Positions 1-9,266 are shown, numbered from the stretch's first letter. The stretch is 64,000 nucleotides of DNA from Natronorubrum aibiense (GCF_009392895.1 NZ_CP045488.1:1364001-1428000), one strand, 5' to 3'. Notes: a model not told the origin generated them from the letters alone. Translations and numbers: made by a program.

Positions 1-600
1 GGTTCCTACAGTACGACAGTTGATCTTGACAGTTACGACAAAGGTGAATACACGATTTATGGTGCTGCCCTCAGTGACGACGAGGCAGAGGGCTATCCGG
101 CACCGATCGCTATCCAGGGCGGGGAAACAATGACTGTGAGCGAAGATGACAGCAGCGATGATGATAATGATAAAAAAAGTGATGATGATGATAAGATGGA
201 CACAGATGAGGAAGTGAATGAGTCTGATGAGTCTGAAAATAAAACAGACAGTGAAGATAGTGAACCGGACATGCCTGGTAATGAAACTGACAATGGGAAT
301 GGTGTGTCAGATATGCCCGGTAATGAAACCGACAGTGAAGAGGGTGAGCCCGACATGCCTGGCAATGAAACTACCCCTGACTTAGAGGACACCTCCGAAA
401 ATGAAACCGAAGAACACGGTGATGACGAGGAGGGTGGAAACGAAACGGGTGTTATAAATCCAAACGAAGAGTCCGACAATGAGACCGGAGATCAGGATGA
501 AGACGCGGTTGGAACGCCTGGTGTAGTCTTCCTCGCGGTTTTCTTACTTCTTGGTCTGCTTGCGTTCGGTAGTCACGTCCGTGAAGGCGAACAGGATTGA
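1..600 (+). CDS. C-terminal part of a surface glycoprotein (5' end outside window)
   Basis: The frame is open from the first base, so the N-terminus lies upstream of the window. Visible are about 40 residues of a folded extracellular domain, then a very acidic Ser/Asp/Glu stalk, one hydrophobic segment near residues 174-190 and a short charged tail (HVREGEQD). The stalk contains the unit DMPGNET three times and eight N-X-S/T sequons (NES, NKT and six NET), so it looks built for dense N-glycosylation. The layout is that of a type I cell-surface protein: glycosylated stalk, one membrane anchor, short cytoplasmic tail. The anchor starts GTPGVVF, loosely like a PGF-CTERM signal but without the exact motif. 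Function of the missing domain is unknown. Confidence 0.8.
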   Translation, partial: GSYSTTVDLDSYDKGEYTIYGAALSDDEAEGYPAPIAIQGGETMTVSEDDSSDDDNDKKSDDDDKMDTDEEVNESDESENKTDSEDSEPDMPGNETDNGNGVSDMPGNETDSEEGEPDMPGNETTPDLEDTSENETEEHGDDEEGGNETGVINPNEESDNETGDQDEDAVGTPGVVFLAVFLLLGLLAFGSHVREGEQD

Positions 601-650
601 CCTCCTCCCGCGCCTACAGTCGCTGAAATCCCATCATGGGAATTCATGCC
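598..650 (-). repeat. IS200/IS605-like end debris
   Basis: Directly after the first stop codon lies the string gacctcctcccgcgcc followed by a short palindrome TCCCAT-c-ATGGGA (629-641). On the minus strand this reads ...gcgcgggaggaggtc, which resembles the right ends of haloarchaeal IS1341-type (IS200/IS605 family) elements. No tnpB sequence adjoins it. This is recognition by resemblance only. Confidence 0.3.
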
Positions 651-726
651 AATCGATTCGGTTTTATGGTTTTCGTAATCTATGTGAAAAATGAAGTGTC
701 TGTGTCGAATCAGGTGAGGACGTTGA

Positions 727-951
727 GTGGGGGCCAAGAGATCGGTCAACTGCGGCCACTCTGGAAACTCCAGTGAACCACACCTCCACTTCCATGTCCA
801 TGACCACGACCACGCGATCCCGTACATCGGAGCAAGCCTTCCCATCCAGTTCGACGCAGTCATGACTCACCCCAAACTACCGTCGACCGAGCGCAAACAG
901 ACGTACATCCACTGCGGTCAAACAATCGCATACGACACTACCCCTGGTTGA
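727..951 (+). pseudogene. Remnant of an M23-family metallopeptidase (LytM-like)
   Basis: A 74-codon GTG-start frame encodes CGHSGNSSEPHLHFHVHD near its N-terminus. This matches the last conserved block of M23 (LytM/duplicated hybrid) peptidases, where GNSG-x-PHLHF carries the zinc-binding H-x-H. The block is followed by the typical ending GASLPIQFD. The N-terminal two thirds of the domain, including the first zinc-ligand motif, is missing, and nothing upstream restores it. The fragment sits between two surface-protein genes, next to insertion-sequence-like debris. I read it as a decayed gene; expression as a short protein cannot be excluded. Confidence 0.6.
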
Positions 952-1013
952 CTGATCAAATATCGGGATTTTCCTCGGAAATGTTAAAACGGTGTAGTGT
1001 AATGTAGTGAAGT

Positions 1014-3104
1014 ATGACGCAACGTGATCGTCTTATAACTGCAATATTCCTTACCGCAATCATGCTTCTTGCACCGATTGCTGGGGTCGCTGGTGCAGCC
1101 AGCGGAGCAGGGACGACAGCAGACGGGTCGACTAGCGATTCTAATGAGGCTGAGTTCCACGAAATCGACGAGAATGTTGAGGTTTGGGAGCGGTCAGCGC
1201 TTCCGCTGCGTGCCGATACCGACGCCGACGGCTCGATTACAGTCCAAAACCTCTTGCTTGACGTAAAGACAACTCAGGGTGGCCCAGACTCTGCAAACCG
1301 TGACACTCTGTCCGTCTACAAAACAGGTACAAATGTCGGGCTCACATTCGACGGTTCAGGACTTGCTGCTGACACGAGCCAGTTTGGTGACGATGATGTC
1401 CAACTGCTTCGTGCCCACCTCCAGGAAGACACTGCTGAAGATGATGTCACCGTTAGCGAACTGCCAACGAGTGGGCAGGAGTTAACGGATGAACTCACAG
1501 CAGAGAATCTTGAAAATCTCAACAACAACGTTTCATTCAGCGTTGAAGATGAACAACTTGCGGAAGATGGCACTCTCGAGACGGACGTTACAGTTGACGA
1601 TTCTGGCCTTCACATGTACGTTCTCGCGCTTGGTGATGGACTGTCCGACGACGGTGAGGGTGATCTTTCGATCGATGGTGAGACAAAAATCATCGGTGTC
1701 GAACAACTCGTCGCTCAGGATAGCCCCTCAGACGTTACTGTTGACGATTCTGCCGAGCCTGGCGATACCATCAGCTTCGATGTCGCCGCGACAGAGTGGG
1801 ATGACAATACGACCCACAGTGTTGTGCTATACGATGAAGAGACCTTCACGAGCAGCACAATGACGATCAACGTCACCGAAGACTTCTCTACTGATCTCTC
1901 TCCGGAGGATGTGACGATTGATCACACAATTGGAGAAGTCAACGGTGTTCAGAACGTCAGTGGTGATCTCAGCGCTTTCGGACAGACACTCGCCGAACGG
2001 AATTCGACCGGTATTCTCCAGACTGCAGATCTGATCAGCTTCCTCGCAAGCGAAGCTGATCTCGATGACTCTGAGGAACCTGAAACCGAGTCTGACGATG
2101 ACGTGCTTGATGCTTCATCTGTGATTGTCCAAACCGACGGCAACGAAGCGACGGTCGAAGTCGAAACCTTTGGAAACTGGACCGAAGGTGACTACCGCTG
2201 GATTCATATGGCCGCTGGCTCCTCGAGTGATCAGTTCCAAGCAAATACGGACATGATCACGATCGAAGAGGATGACAGTGACACAGGTGGTGGTGGCGGC
2301 GGTGGTGGCGGCGGTGGTGGCGGTGGCGGTGGCGGTCCCATCGATCCAGGCCCAGATCCCGAACCTGAGTTTGAACTCTCGAACGTGACTGTGAGCAACG
2401 CTAAGATCATGACTGGTGACTCTGTCGACATCACGGGTACGGTCACCGAGGAGGCCGGTTACAGTGGACCCTTCGTCGCTGAACTGATCATCGACGGTGA
2501 GGTCGTCGATACAGAAGACATCGAGATGGCTAGTAACGCCGAAAAAACGGTGACGTTCACACACACCTTCGATGAGGAAGGTGAGTACGAGGTTGCGCTC
2601 AATGACGTAACCGCTGGAACGGTCAGTGTCCACGACTCTCTTGAGGCTCAGTTCGACGTGACCGACGCATCGCTGAGCGAGGACGAGATCAAAGTCGGTG
2701 ACTCTGTCGACGTGACCGGAACCGTCGAAAACACTGGCTCGAAGGTCGGAACGTTCACCGCTGAACTGACCGTCGATGGTACTGTCGTCGCCGAACAAGA
2801 TGTCACTGTCCCCGCTGGCAAGTCGAAGACAGTCACGCTCACCGATTCGTTCGATGAAAGCGGTGAATTCGAGATCGCGGTGAGTGGGACCTCTGCTGGC
2901 ACATTGACTGTCACCGATACTGATACCAGTGATGACAGCGATAGCGATGACAGCGATAGCGATGACGCCGATAGCGATGACGGCGGCGATGATGGCGGCG
3001 ATGATGACGATGGTGATGACGATACTATCCCTGGATTCGGACCTGCAGTGGCAGTTCTCGCGTTGCTCTCAGTTGCGTTGATCCGTACACGCCGACAGTC
3101 GTAA
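1014..3104 (+). CDS. Secreted PGF-CTERM surface protein with poly-glycine hinge
   Basis: A 696-residue protein. Residues 1-29 form a Sec-type signal (MTQRDRL, hydrophobic core, AGVAGAAS). An acidic N-terminal domain of about 390 residues matches nothing I can name. A run of about 18 consecutive glycines (around 425-442) then acts as a hinge. Two similar beta-sandwich modules of about 85 residues follow (about 455-545 and 553-637), each with GDSVD-TGTV, which looks CARDB-like. After a Ser/Asp repeat comes IPGFGPAVAVLALL and an RTRRQS tail, a PGF-CTERM signal. In haloarchaea such signals are processed by archaeosortase A (ArtA) and the protein becomes lipid-anchored. The gene is monocistronic, and the ATG at 1014 gives a clean signal peptide. 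Function unknown. Confidence 0.88.
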   Translation: MTQRDRLITAIFLTAIMLLAPIAGVAGAASGAGTTADGSTSDSNEAEFHEIDENVEVWERSALPLRADTDADGSITVQNLLLDVKTTQGGPDSANRDTLSVYKTGTNVGLTFDGSGLAADTSQFGDDDVQLLRAHLQEDTAEDDVTVSELPTSGQELTDELTAENLENLNNNVSFSVEDEQLAEDGTLETDVTVDDSGLHMYVLALGDGLSDDGEGDLSIDGETKIIGVEQLVAQDSPSDVTVDDSAEPGDTISFDVAATEWDDNTTHSVVLYDEETFTSSTMTINVTEDFSTDLSPEDVTIDHTIGEVNGVQNVSGDLSAFGQTLAERNSTGILQTADLISFLASEADLDDSEEPETESDDDVLDASSVIVQTDGNEATVEVETFGNWTEGDYRWIHMAAGSSSDQFQANTDMITIEEDDSDTGGGGGGGGGGGGGGGGGPIDPGPDPEPEFELSNVTVSNAKIMTGDSVDITGTVTEEAGYSGPFVAELIIDGEVVDTEDIEMASNAEKTVTFTHTFDEEGEYEVALNDVTAGTVSVHDSLEAQFDVTDASLSEDEIKVGDSVDVTGTVENTGSKVGTFTAELTVDGTVVAEQDVTVPAGKSKTVTLTDSFDESGEFEIAVSGTSAGTLTVTDTDTSDDSDSDDSDSDDADSDDGGDDGGDDDDGDDDTIPGFGPAVAVLALLSVALIRTRRQS

Positions 3105-3403
3105 CAGCTGCCAATATCATTTTGATCGTGAATTCAATTTTTTGTTTCTCGAGAGCGACATCTACACTCTTCAGATTGATGGCACGACCCGTGCGATTCG
3201 AGTAGGACGACTACAACTGGTTGGGAAAACTATTCACTCACGAAAGTCCCAAAGAAGTGTGCACAAACCTGCAAGTTGCTTCCGTGGTCGTTCGAGACAG
3301 CTTACCGTCTCGTGATGACAGAGAGTAAAGCTCTCTCGAACCAAATCGGTCAGCTGAACCCCCAACGGAAAAAATATCGCGTTTTAATACTGAGGAGGGA
3401 ATA
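3105..3403. other. Convergent intergenic region with T-rich terminator candidate
   Basis: This gap lies between two convergent genes. An oligo-T tract (aattttttgtttct, about 3138-3151) lies 35 bases after the surface-protein stop and is a plausible archaeal intrinsic terminator for it. On the minus strand, the ABC operon ends at 3404. The short frames in the gap show no domain-like sequence. Confidence 0.4.
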
Positions 3404-4642
3404 TCAAAGATATTCGAGCGGTGGCGTTCGACTGAGCCGCCAGCCAGCCAGTGCGGCCGCAACCGTACCGATCACGACCGCGATCGCCAGCGCACTCGCG
3501 AGAATCGTCGGTGACGTCTGGACCAACCCGTCGAAGCCGACAACGGCCGCCGCGAGTCGGTTCAACAGGCCGACCGCAGGCGGCGTGAGGACGAGTCCGA
3601 GAACGCCGCCGAGGAGACCGATCGCGAGACCTTGTCCGAGGACCGAGGCCACCAACAACGACGAGGAGATTCCTTGCGCTGAAAGCGCCCCAAAGGCCGC
3701 CCGTTGCTGGAAGATCACGAGCGTGAGCAGGGTGTGTGTCAGTGCGATCCCCGCTCCGAGCGCGAGGACAATCAGTGCCCCGCCTGCAGCGAGGATGAGC
3801 ACCTGTTCCTGAAGGACTGCCTCGAGTTGCTCTTGGTTCGAGCGAATCTCGTACTCGGGATGATCCTCGGCCAGGCTCGTTTGAACGGTGTCGATATCTG
3901 CGCCATCTTCGAGGGTGATCGTGATGAACGTCGCGGGCTCGGTTTGGGTCGTGCCCGTCGCCTCATGGAGTTCGGAAAGCGGCATCACCACAGTTGGAGC
4001 ACCGAGCATCCGCTCGAATGTCGAGGAGATACCGACGACGGTCATCTCTGTGTTGCGGGCGACAGCAAGTGAGCCACCGACATGAATCGTGTCGCCGACC
4101 TCGACATCGAGTGCTCGAGCGGTCTCCTCGTCGATGAGAACCTCGTTGGTTCGCTCGCCATCGTAGCTGCCGTTCGCGTAGTGTGGGTCTCCTCTCAGTT
4201 CCTCTCCTTCTGTGACTTGAACCGCACTGCCGCTTCCGGGAACGCCGGTCCCAATAAATGTCTGGAAGTCGTCATCTTCGCTAGTTCCAACGTATACTGT
4301 TTGGAATGCGAGTGGAACCGCATTTTTGACATCGTCATGAGATTGCATTTCGGCAGCAACACTCCGAGAGTCAGTCAGCGAGTTCTCGAAGCCGCCACCA
4401 CCAGCGGGTGTGAGCCGTGTCTCGCCTGCGGTTACCCACAGATCCCGGTCAGCCGCATCGAACTGTTGTTCACCGGTCTCGAGGACACCCACGCCGACGC
4501 CGGCGAGGAGCGTCATCGCGAGGACGGCCAACCCCACGCCGATGATTGCAAGGCCAAGTCGTAATCGGTGGTGGCGGAGTTGGCTGATCGTGATTCCGCC
4601 GGCGACACGAAGGCGAGCAAGCCAGCGTTTGAGACTCATCAC
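3404..4642 (-). CDS. ABC transporter permease, MacB/FtsX type (second permease)
   Basis: A 412-residue membrane protein with one N-terminal helix (about 27-54), a large extracytoplasmic MacB-PCD-like domain (about 60-265), and three C-terminal helices within the FtsX domain (from about 280 on). It is the last gene of a three-gene operon and overlaps the upstream permease by four bases (ATGA). The extracytoplasmic part contains PHYANGSYDGERTNEVLID, nearly the same motif as in the upstream permease, so the two arose by duplication and probably form a heterodimer. Such systems export or sense lipids, lipoproteins or peptides by mechanotransmission. The substrate is unknown. Confidence 0.88.
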   Translation of the reverse strand: MMSLKRWLARLRVAGGITISQLRHHRLRLGLAIIGVGLAVLAMTLLAGVGVGVLETGEQQFDAADRDLWVTAGETRLTPAGGGGFENSLTDSRSVAAEMQSHDDVKNAVPLAFQTVYVGTSEDDDFQTFIGTGVPGSGSAVQVTEGEELRGDPHYANGSYDGERTNEVLIDEETARALDVEVGDTIHVGGSLAVARNTEMTVVGISSTFERMLGAPTVVMPLSELHEATGTTQTEPATFITITLEDGADIDTVQTSLAEDHPEYEIRSNQEQLEAVLQEQVLILAAGGALIVLALGAGIALTHTLLTLVIFQQRAAFGALSAQGISSSLLVASVLGQGLAIGLLGGVLGLVLTPPAVGLLNRLAAAVVGFDGLVQTSPTILASALAIAVVIGTVAAALAGWRLSRTPPLEYL

Positions 4643-5853
4643 GGGACACCTCCGGTGACACGTCGCGTCAGTATGAGCAGAATCGGTAACGAAAGGATAC
4701 CGATCAGGAGTCCGGCGGCGACTCCGTACGCGACGAAGAGAGGATGGGACGTCGCGATCGGACCGGTCGTAATCGTTTCAGTTGCGATATAGTTGGTCAG
4801 CCGGATTCCGCCAAGACCCACGACCGAGCCTACTAATCCACCGAGTCCAGTTACCACGAGCGTCTGAACGCCGATCAATCCGAGCTGGCTGTGTGTCGAG
4901 AGACCGAGCGCGGACAGCGTTGCCAGCTGTCGGCGATCGGCGACGACCTCAAGCCCAGTCGTTGTGAGGACGAACAGCGTTCCGACAGAGATGGCGACGA
5001 CAAACGCTGTCAGCGCGAGTGCAAACGGGAGCCCCGACTCCGTGGCCTCACTGGCGGTAAGACCACCCCGAGTGAGGACATTGGACTGCGGATAGATTCC
5101 TGCCAACTCGTCTTCGACCGCTGGTGAGTTCGACCCGACGACGAACTGGTCGGCTTGATCGTGTTTGTCGTCACCGGTCAAGGTCTGGAGCTCGCTGAGC
5201 TGGACGACGGCGGTCGGGATGTCGCCAGCAGCACTCGTTCCGTCATCAGTCGCCGTGACGACGAAGGAGTCATTTCCGGCGACCGTCACTCTGTCACCAG
5301 AATCGGCCTCGAGCAGGCTGCTGGCGCTCCGCGAGAGGACGATTTCGCCGGTCCAGTCGCCGTCGTAGCTGCCGTTCGCGTAGTATGGATCGTTGTCGGT
5401 CAGTCCTGTTGTCGAGACCTCGGCAATCCGATCGAAACCGGGCGAGTTGATGACGCCAATCGCCAGGACATATTCGCTTTTGTCTCCGACCTCGAGACGG
5501 ACTACCTGCGAGAGAACCGGCGATGTGAACGTCACATCGTCCGTCGCTCGAATCTGCCCGGTGGTCTCGTGGACGGAACCGAACTGGGGCTGATCAGTCG
5601 CCAGCAGCGACGATCGCTCGCCGTCACTTTCGGGAACAACCCAGTAATCAACGTCGTCGTCGTACACTGTCGTTCCGGTCGCGAGACCGATGCCGATGCC
5701 CGTTACGGTGACCAGTAATGCAATCACGACTACGACGCCGAGGATGCTGAACCGGATGCGTGTTTGATCTGTCTGGGTCGCACGGGAGATCGTCTGGCGG
5801 ACGCCAACGCGGATGATACCAACCCACCGCGTGAGTCGCTTTCGAAGGTTCAT
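4639..5853 (-). CDS. ABC transporter permease, MacB/FtsX type (first permease)
   Basis: A 404-residue protein with the same plan as its downstream neighbour: one N-terminal helix (FSILGVVVVIALLVTVTGIG, about 32-58), an extracytoplasmic domain of about 200 residues, then three helices in the FtsX domain (about 262-288, 325-350, 372-396). It overlaps the ATPase gene upstream and the second permease downstream by four bases each, so all three are translationally coupled. The shared motif YANGSYDG in both permeases marks them as paralogs. The substrate cannot be inferred. Confidence 0.88.
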   Translation of the reverse strand: MNLRKRLTRWVGIIRVGVRQTISRATQTDQTRIRFSILGVVVVIALLVTVTGIGIGLATGTTVYDDDVDYWVVPESDGERSSLLATDQPQFGSVHETTGQIRATDDVTFTSPVLSQVVRLEVGDKSEYVLAIGVINSPGFDRIAEVSTTGLTDNDPYYANGSYDGDWTGEIVLSRSASSLLEADSGDRVTVAGNDSFVVTATDDGTSAAGDIPTAVVQLSELQTLTGDDKHDQADQFVVGSNSPAVEDELAGIYPQSNVLTRGGLTASEATESGLPFALALTAFVVAISVGTLFVLTTTGLEVVADRRQLATLSALGLSTHSQLGLIGVQTLVVTGLGGLVGSVVGLGGIRLTNYIATETITTGPIATSHPLFVAYGVAAGLLIGILSLPILLILTRRVTGGVP

Positions 5854-6644
5854 TTGTCGCCGTCACCGCGGATCGTCCCGTCTTTGAGCCGGACGATGCG
5901 GTCAGCGATCGCCAGCGTTGGCTGATCGTGAGAGGCGAGTACGACGGCCCGGTCGTCCGCAATGCGTTCGAACTCGTTCAGGACGCGCTCGCCCGTTTCG
6001 GTGTCGAGTTCGCCCGTCGGCTCGTCGGCGATCACCAGCGTCGGGTCAGTCACGAGCGCACGGGCGATCGCCACCCGCTGTTGTTCGCCGCCGCTTAATT
6101 CGCCGGGACGGTGTCCGACTCGGTCTCCGAGTCCAACCCGCTCGAGCAATGCTGTGGCTCGCTTTCGCCGCTCACGTTTTCCAACGCCGAGTTCGACCAG
6201 TGGGAGCGCAACGTTGGCCCGCGCGGAGAGTGACTTGACCAGATGGAAGTGTTGAAAGACGATTCCGACATGCTCGAGTCGGAGTCGCGTTCGCTGTCGA
6301 TTCGAGAGCGTCTCGAGGTCTGTCTCCTGAAACGTTACGGTCCCCTCAGTGGGTAGTTCCAACCCGGCAAGCAGGTGAAGGAGCGTCGACTTGCCGCTGC
6401 CGCTTGGGCCGGCGAGGCCGACGATCTCGCCCGGTTCGATCCCAATGGAGGCGTTCTCGAGCGCCCGTACTCTTGGTGCCTCTGATCGGCCGAGTAGCGT
6501 TCCAAGTCGGCCGGGATCCGACCCCCGCGTGTAGATTTTGGTCACGTCGGAAGCGCGAACGACGGGTGGATCGGTGTGTTCGCGAGTGCCAGCGACAGTG
6601 CCGTCGCCGGGTGGTGCGGAAGCGGCAGGTGTAGGCGGCGTCAT
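5850..6644 (-). CDS. ABC transporter ATP-binding protein, MacB/LolD type
   Basis: The 264-residue nucleotide-binding subunit of the exporter. Walker [10 protein letters not shown] is at about 79-87, the signature [15 protein letters not shown] and Walker [13 protein letters not shown] follow, then an H-loop ASHDQPT. The N-terminal 28 residues are low-complexity (Pro/Ala/Gly) and typical of start-site extensions; a later in-frame start is possible. First gene of the operon, with its promoter in the divergent space to the small membrane protein at 6793. The family (MJ0796/LolD/MacB) forms a dimer under two FtsX-like permeases. Confidence 0.93.
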   Translation of the reverse strand: MTPPTPAASAPPGDGTVAGTREHTDPPVVRASDVTKIYTRGSDPGRLGTLLGRSEAPRVRALENASIGIEPGEIVGLAGPSGSGKSTLLHLLAGLELPTEGTVTFQETDLETLSNRQRTRLRLEHVGIVFQHFHLVKSLSARANVALPLVELGVGKRERRKRATALLERVGLGDRVGHRPGELSGGEQQRVAIARALVTDPTLVIADEPTGELDTETGERVLNEFERIADDRAVVLASHDQPTLAIADRIVRLKDGTIRGDGDK

Positions 6645-6792
6645 ACTGTGGACAGTCAGCTATACCCCATTAATTGTCCCGATTCCTGAATATCAACTGA
6701 AAATTTCAAGGGTTTCTCGCTACCTCTCAAAGGTAACTCCTGTCAACAAAATCCCGTGGGTTTACAGGGACTGGCTTCACCTACAGAGATAG

Positions 6793-7074
6793 ATGCCGAC
6801 GCACCGACGAATGCGGTTTATCCGCGGACAACTCGCTTGGATGGTTGCTGCCGTGCTGGCTTTGTCCGTGCTCGGCTCGTTTTCCTACGAACTGTTCTTT
6901 GTCCTCTCGTTGATCGGCCTGCTGATTGTCACAGAGCTCACAGCCCCGTTTGCCGTCACACCCGAGTGGCGGCGTCGACTTCGGTGGCTCATCCTACTCG
7001 GATTAGTTGGCTTTGCGGTCATCGTTGTCCGCCGTATCCTCGAGATTCTGCCCCCGGAGGTGCTTCCATGGTAA
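6793..7074 (+). CDS. Small membrane protein at the head of the DUF4350-MoxR genes
   Basis: 93 residues with two to three hydrophobic segments (about 13-32, 33-55 and 66-84) and a basic N-terminus (MPTHRRMRFIRGQ). The stop at 7074 is 28 bases before the DUF4350 gene, so the two are probably co-transcribed with MoxR. No catalytic motif. Its position suggests a membrane partner of the DUF4350/MoxR/DUF58 set; that role is inferred from neighbourhood only. Confidence 0.7.
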   Translation: MPTHRRMRFIRGQLAWMVAAVLALSVLGSFSYELFFVLSLIGLLIVTELTAPFAVTPEWRRRLRWLILLGLVGFAVIVVRRILEILPPEVLPW

Positions 7075-7102
7075 CTCGCTGTCTTGAGTTGGAGGTGACA
7101 CA

Positions 7103-8224
7103 GTGAATCCCCTCGAGTGGATCCGCGACGACGCAGGGATCGATTGGCCACGAGTGTTGCTCGTCACCCTGTCGATTACCGTGCTCATTGCAGTGGGCGT
7201 CGCAGCAGCGACGTCGACGGCGGCGTTTGGCCCGTACAACCCCTCATGGGATGGATCATCCGAACTCCGACAACAGATCGAATCGGAACCAGGCGTTGAG
7301 AGTGAACTGATTCGTGATACAGCCCGGTATGACGCCTACGATCCGAACGAGACGGTCGCGTTCGTTATCGCACCGGAAGAACAGTATACAGCGGCTGATG
7401 CTGAACGGCTACAGCAGTTCGTTGAAAATGGTGGAACACTTGTCGTCCTCGAGAACTTCGGCACGAGCGGCAACGAGTTGCTGGAGACTGTAGGGGCCGA
7501 AACCCGTGTCGATGGCGTCTTGCTCAGAGACGAACAGGAGTACCACCGTGGGCCGACGATGCCGATTGCAACCGGTGTTGAGAACGATACACTTACTGAA
7601 GATGTTGAGCAGCTCACACTCAATCACGCATCGGCACTTGAGCCGGGTGAGGCCACGGTACTGGTCCGAACGAGTGAGTACGCCTATCGCGATGCGAATC
7701 GGGATGACCAACTGAGTGGCGATGAAGAACTCGCGGCGTCTCCCGTTGCAACCGTTGAGAACGTCTCTGACGGTCAGGTGGTTGTCGTCGGTGACCCAAG
7801 TATTGCGGTCAATGCGATGATCGACGAACCAGACAATGCAGCGTTCCTGCAGCGACTGTATACTGATTCGGACCACGTACTGATCGACCTCTCTCACGGT
7901 GAAGAGCTCCCACCGCTTGCCGGTGCAATGCTTACGCTGCGTGGCTCACCCCTATTACAGGTGCTCGTCGGTGGACTCGGGATCGGAGCGACTGTGCTCT
8001 TCTCGAGACGAGCTGTTCATCCTGTACTCGAACGAATTCAGACAGTGGTTGGTAGTCGCCACGGTCCTGTTGACGAAACTGCCGTTGAACCGGTTCTGGA
8101 ACTCGATGACGAGCAGCGGGCAACACTCCTTCGGGAGCGCCATCCCGACTGGGACGAACAGCGAATCCAGCGCGTGATGGCAGCGTTTAACCGTGATGGA
8201 GCGAAACGAAGAGACGACGAATGA
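7103..8224 (+). CDS. DUF4350 domain membrane protein
   Basis: 373 residues, GTG start. A signal-anchor helix lies at about 17-34. A DUF4350 domain follows, with DPNETVAFVIAPEEQYT and LQQFVENGGTLVVLENFG, the pattern of a class-I glutamine-amidotransferase-like Rossmann fold that lacks the catalytic triad. A second helix sits at about 290-305 (LLQVLVGGLGIGATVLF), then a cytoplasmic tail of about 65 residues. The stop overlaps the MoxR start by four bases. In many bacteria and archaea DUF4350 genes travel with MoxR ATPases and DUF58 proteins. The molecular role of the family is not established. Confidence 0.82.
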   Translation: MNPLEWIRDDAGIDWPRVLLVTLSITVLIAVGVAAATSTAAFGPYNPSWDGSSELRQQIESEPGVESELIRDTARYDAYDPNETVAFVIAPEEQYTAADAERLQQFVENGGTLVVLENFGTSGNELLETVGAETRVDGVLLRDEQEYHRGPTMPIATGVENDTLTEDVEQLTLNHASALEPGEATVLVRTSEYAYRDANRDDQLSGDEELAASPVATVENVSDGQVVVVGDPSIAVNAMIDEPDNAAFLQRLYTDSDHVLIDLSHGEELPPLAGAMLTLRGSPLLQVLVGGLGIGATVLFSRRAVHPVLERIQTVVGSRHGPVDETAVEPVLELDDEQRATLLRERHPDWDEQRIQRVMAAFNRDGAKRRDDE

Positions 8225-9234
8225 GCGTCGAGCACCCCGCTGACGACGAGATGTCGAGCAGCCCCGAGGCGATCTACGATGCGTTGCGCGACGAAATCGG
8301 TCGCGTCTTGATCGGAAACGAATCGGCAGTCGAGCATCTCACGGTCGCCCTCCTGACTCGTGGCCATGTTCTGCTTGAGGGAGTCCCAGGTGTAGCGAAA
8401 ACGACGCTCGCGAACCTGTTCGCACGTGTGACTGGACTCGAGTACAATCGAATCCAGATGACTCCCGATATTCTGCCAGCGGACATCACGGGGACACACA
8501 TCTACCGGGAGAACAGCGGTGAGTTTGCACTCCAACGCGGGCCCGTCTTTGCCAATCTGGTCGTCGCTGACGAGATCAACCGGGCGACGCCGAAGACCCA
8601 GAGTGCGTTGCTCGAGGCAATGCAAGAACGTCGCGTCACAATCGAAGGTGAGACCCTTGCTTTGCCGCTGCCGTTTATGGTCGTCGCAACGCAGAACCCA
8701 CTCGAGATGGAAGGGGTCTTCGAACTCCCGGAAGCCCAGCGAGACCGCTTCCAGTTCAAACTCACGATCGATCTTCCCGACCGAACGGATGAACGCGAGT
8801 TGCTCGACCGGTTTGATGACACTCCTGACCTTGGCCCAGACGACGTCGAACAGGTCGTCGAAATGTCGGAAGTGCTGGCTGCACGTGATGTCGTCTCGTC
8901 GGTCTACATCGCTCCACCGGTCAAGGAGTACATCCTCGATCTTGTCGAAGCGACACGAACCCATCCGGATGTGACCCACGGTGGCTCGCCTCGAGCAACG
9001 CTTGCGTTCCTCGAGGGTGCAAAAGCACGAGCGGCCATCCACGGCCGTGAGTACGTGATCCCCGACGACGTGAAAATCCTTGCAGAGCCGACCCTGGTTC
9101 ACCGACTTGTCTTAAGTACGGACGCAGATCTGAGCGATGTGACGCCTGCAGAGGTCATCGCTGATATCGTCGATTCGATCGAACCGCCGGGGGCAGATGC
9201 GGCCGAGCCACCAGCAGAACCGGTTAGAAACTGA
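8221..9234 (+). CDS. MoxR-family AAA+ ATPase
   Basis: 337 residues. Walker A GVPGVAKTT at about 54-62, Walker B VVADEINR, sensor region ATQNPLEMEGVFELPEAQRD (the standard MoxR block), and a C-terminal lid domain with GGSPRATLAFLEGAKARA. MoxR proteins are thought to act as chaperones that assemble or activate VWA- or DUF58-containing partners. The likely partner is the DUF58 protein encoded convergently at 10642-12093. Translation is coupled to DUF4350 by a four-base overlap (ATGA). Confidence 0.95.
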   Translation: MSVEHPADDEMSSSPEAIYDALRDEIGRVLIGNESAVEHLTVALLTRGHVLLEGVPGVAKTTLANLFARVTGLEYNRIQMTPDILPADITGTHIYRENSGEFALQRGPVFANLVVADEINRATPKTQSALLEAMQERRVTIEGETLALPLPFMVVATQNPLEMEGVFELPEAQRDRFQFKLTIDLPDRTDERELLDRFDDTPDLGPDDVEQVVEMSEVLAARDVVSSVYIAPPVKEYILDLVEATRTHPDVTHGGSPRATLAFLEGAKARAAIHGREYVIPDDVKILAEPTLVHRLVLSTDADLSDVTPAEVIADIVDSIEPPGADAAEPPAEPVRN

Positions 9235-9266
9235 GAAGACCTCTCGTTTTCGGCTAGCAGAGCGGG

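Noticed and set aside
93-479. Minus-strand Ser-rich frame of 128 codons
   Set aside because: It is the antisense shadow of the Asp/Glu-rich stalk of the first surface protein; GAN codons read as serine/leucine on the other strand.
2115-2798. Minus-strand 227-codon frame
   Set aside because: Shadow of the PGF-CTERM surface protein; no domain and no promoter.
8038-9102. Minus-strand 354-codon frame opposite moxR
   Set aside because: Long only because of GC-biased codons; the plus strand encodes a complete MoxR ATPase.
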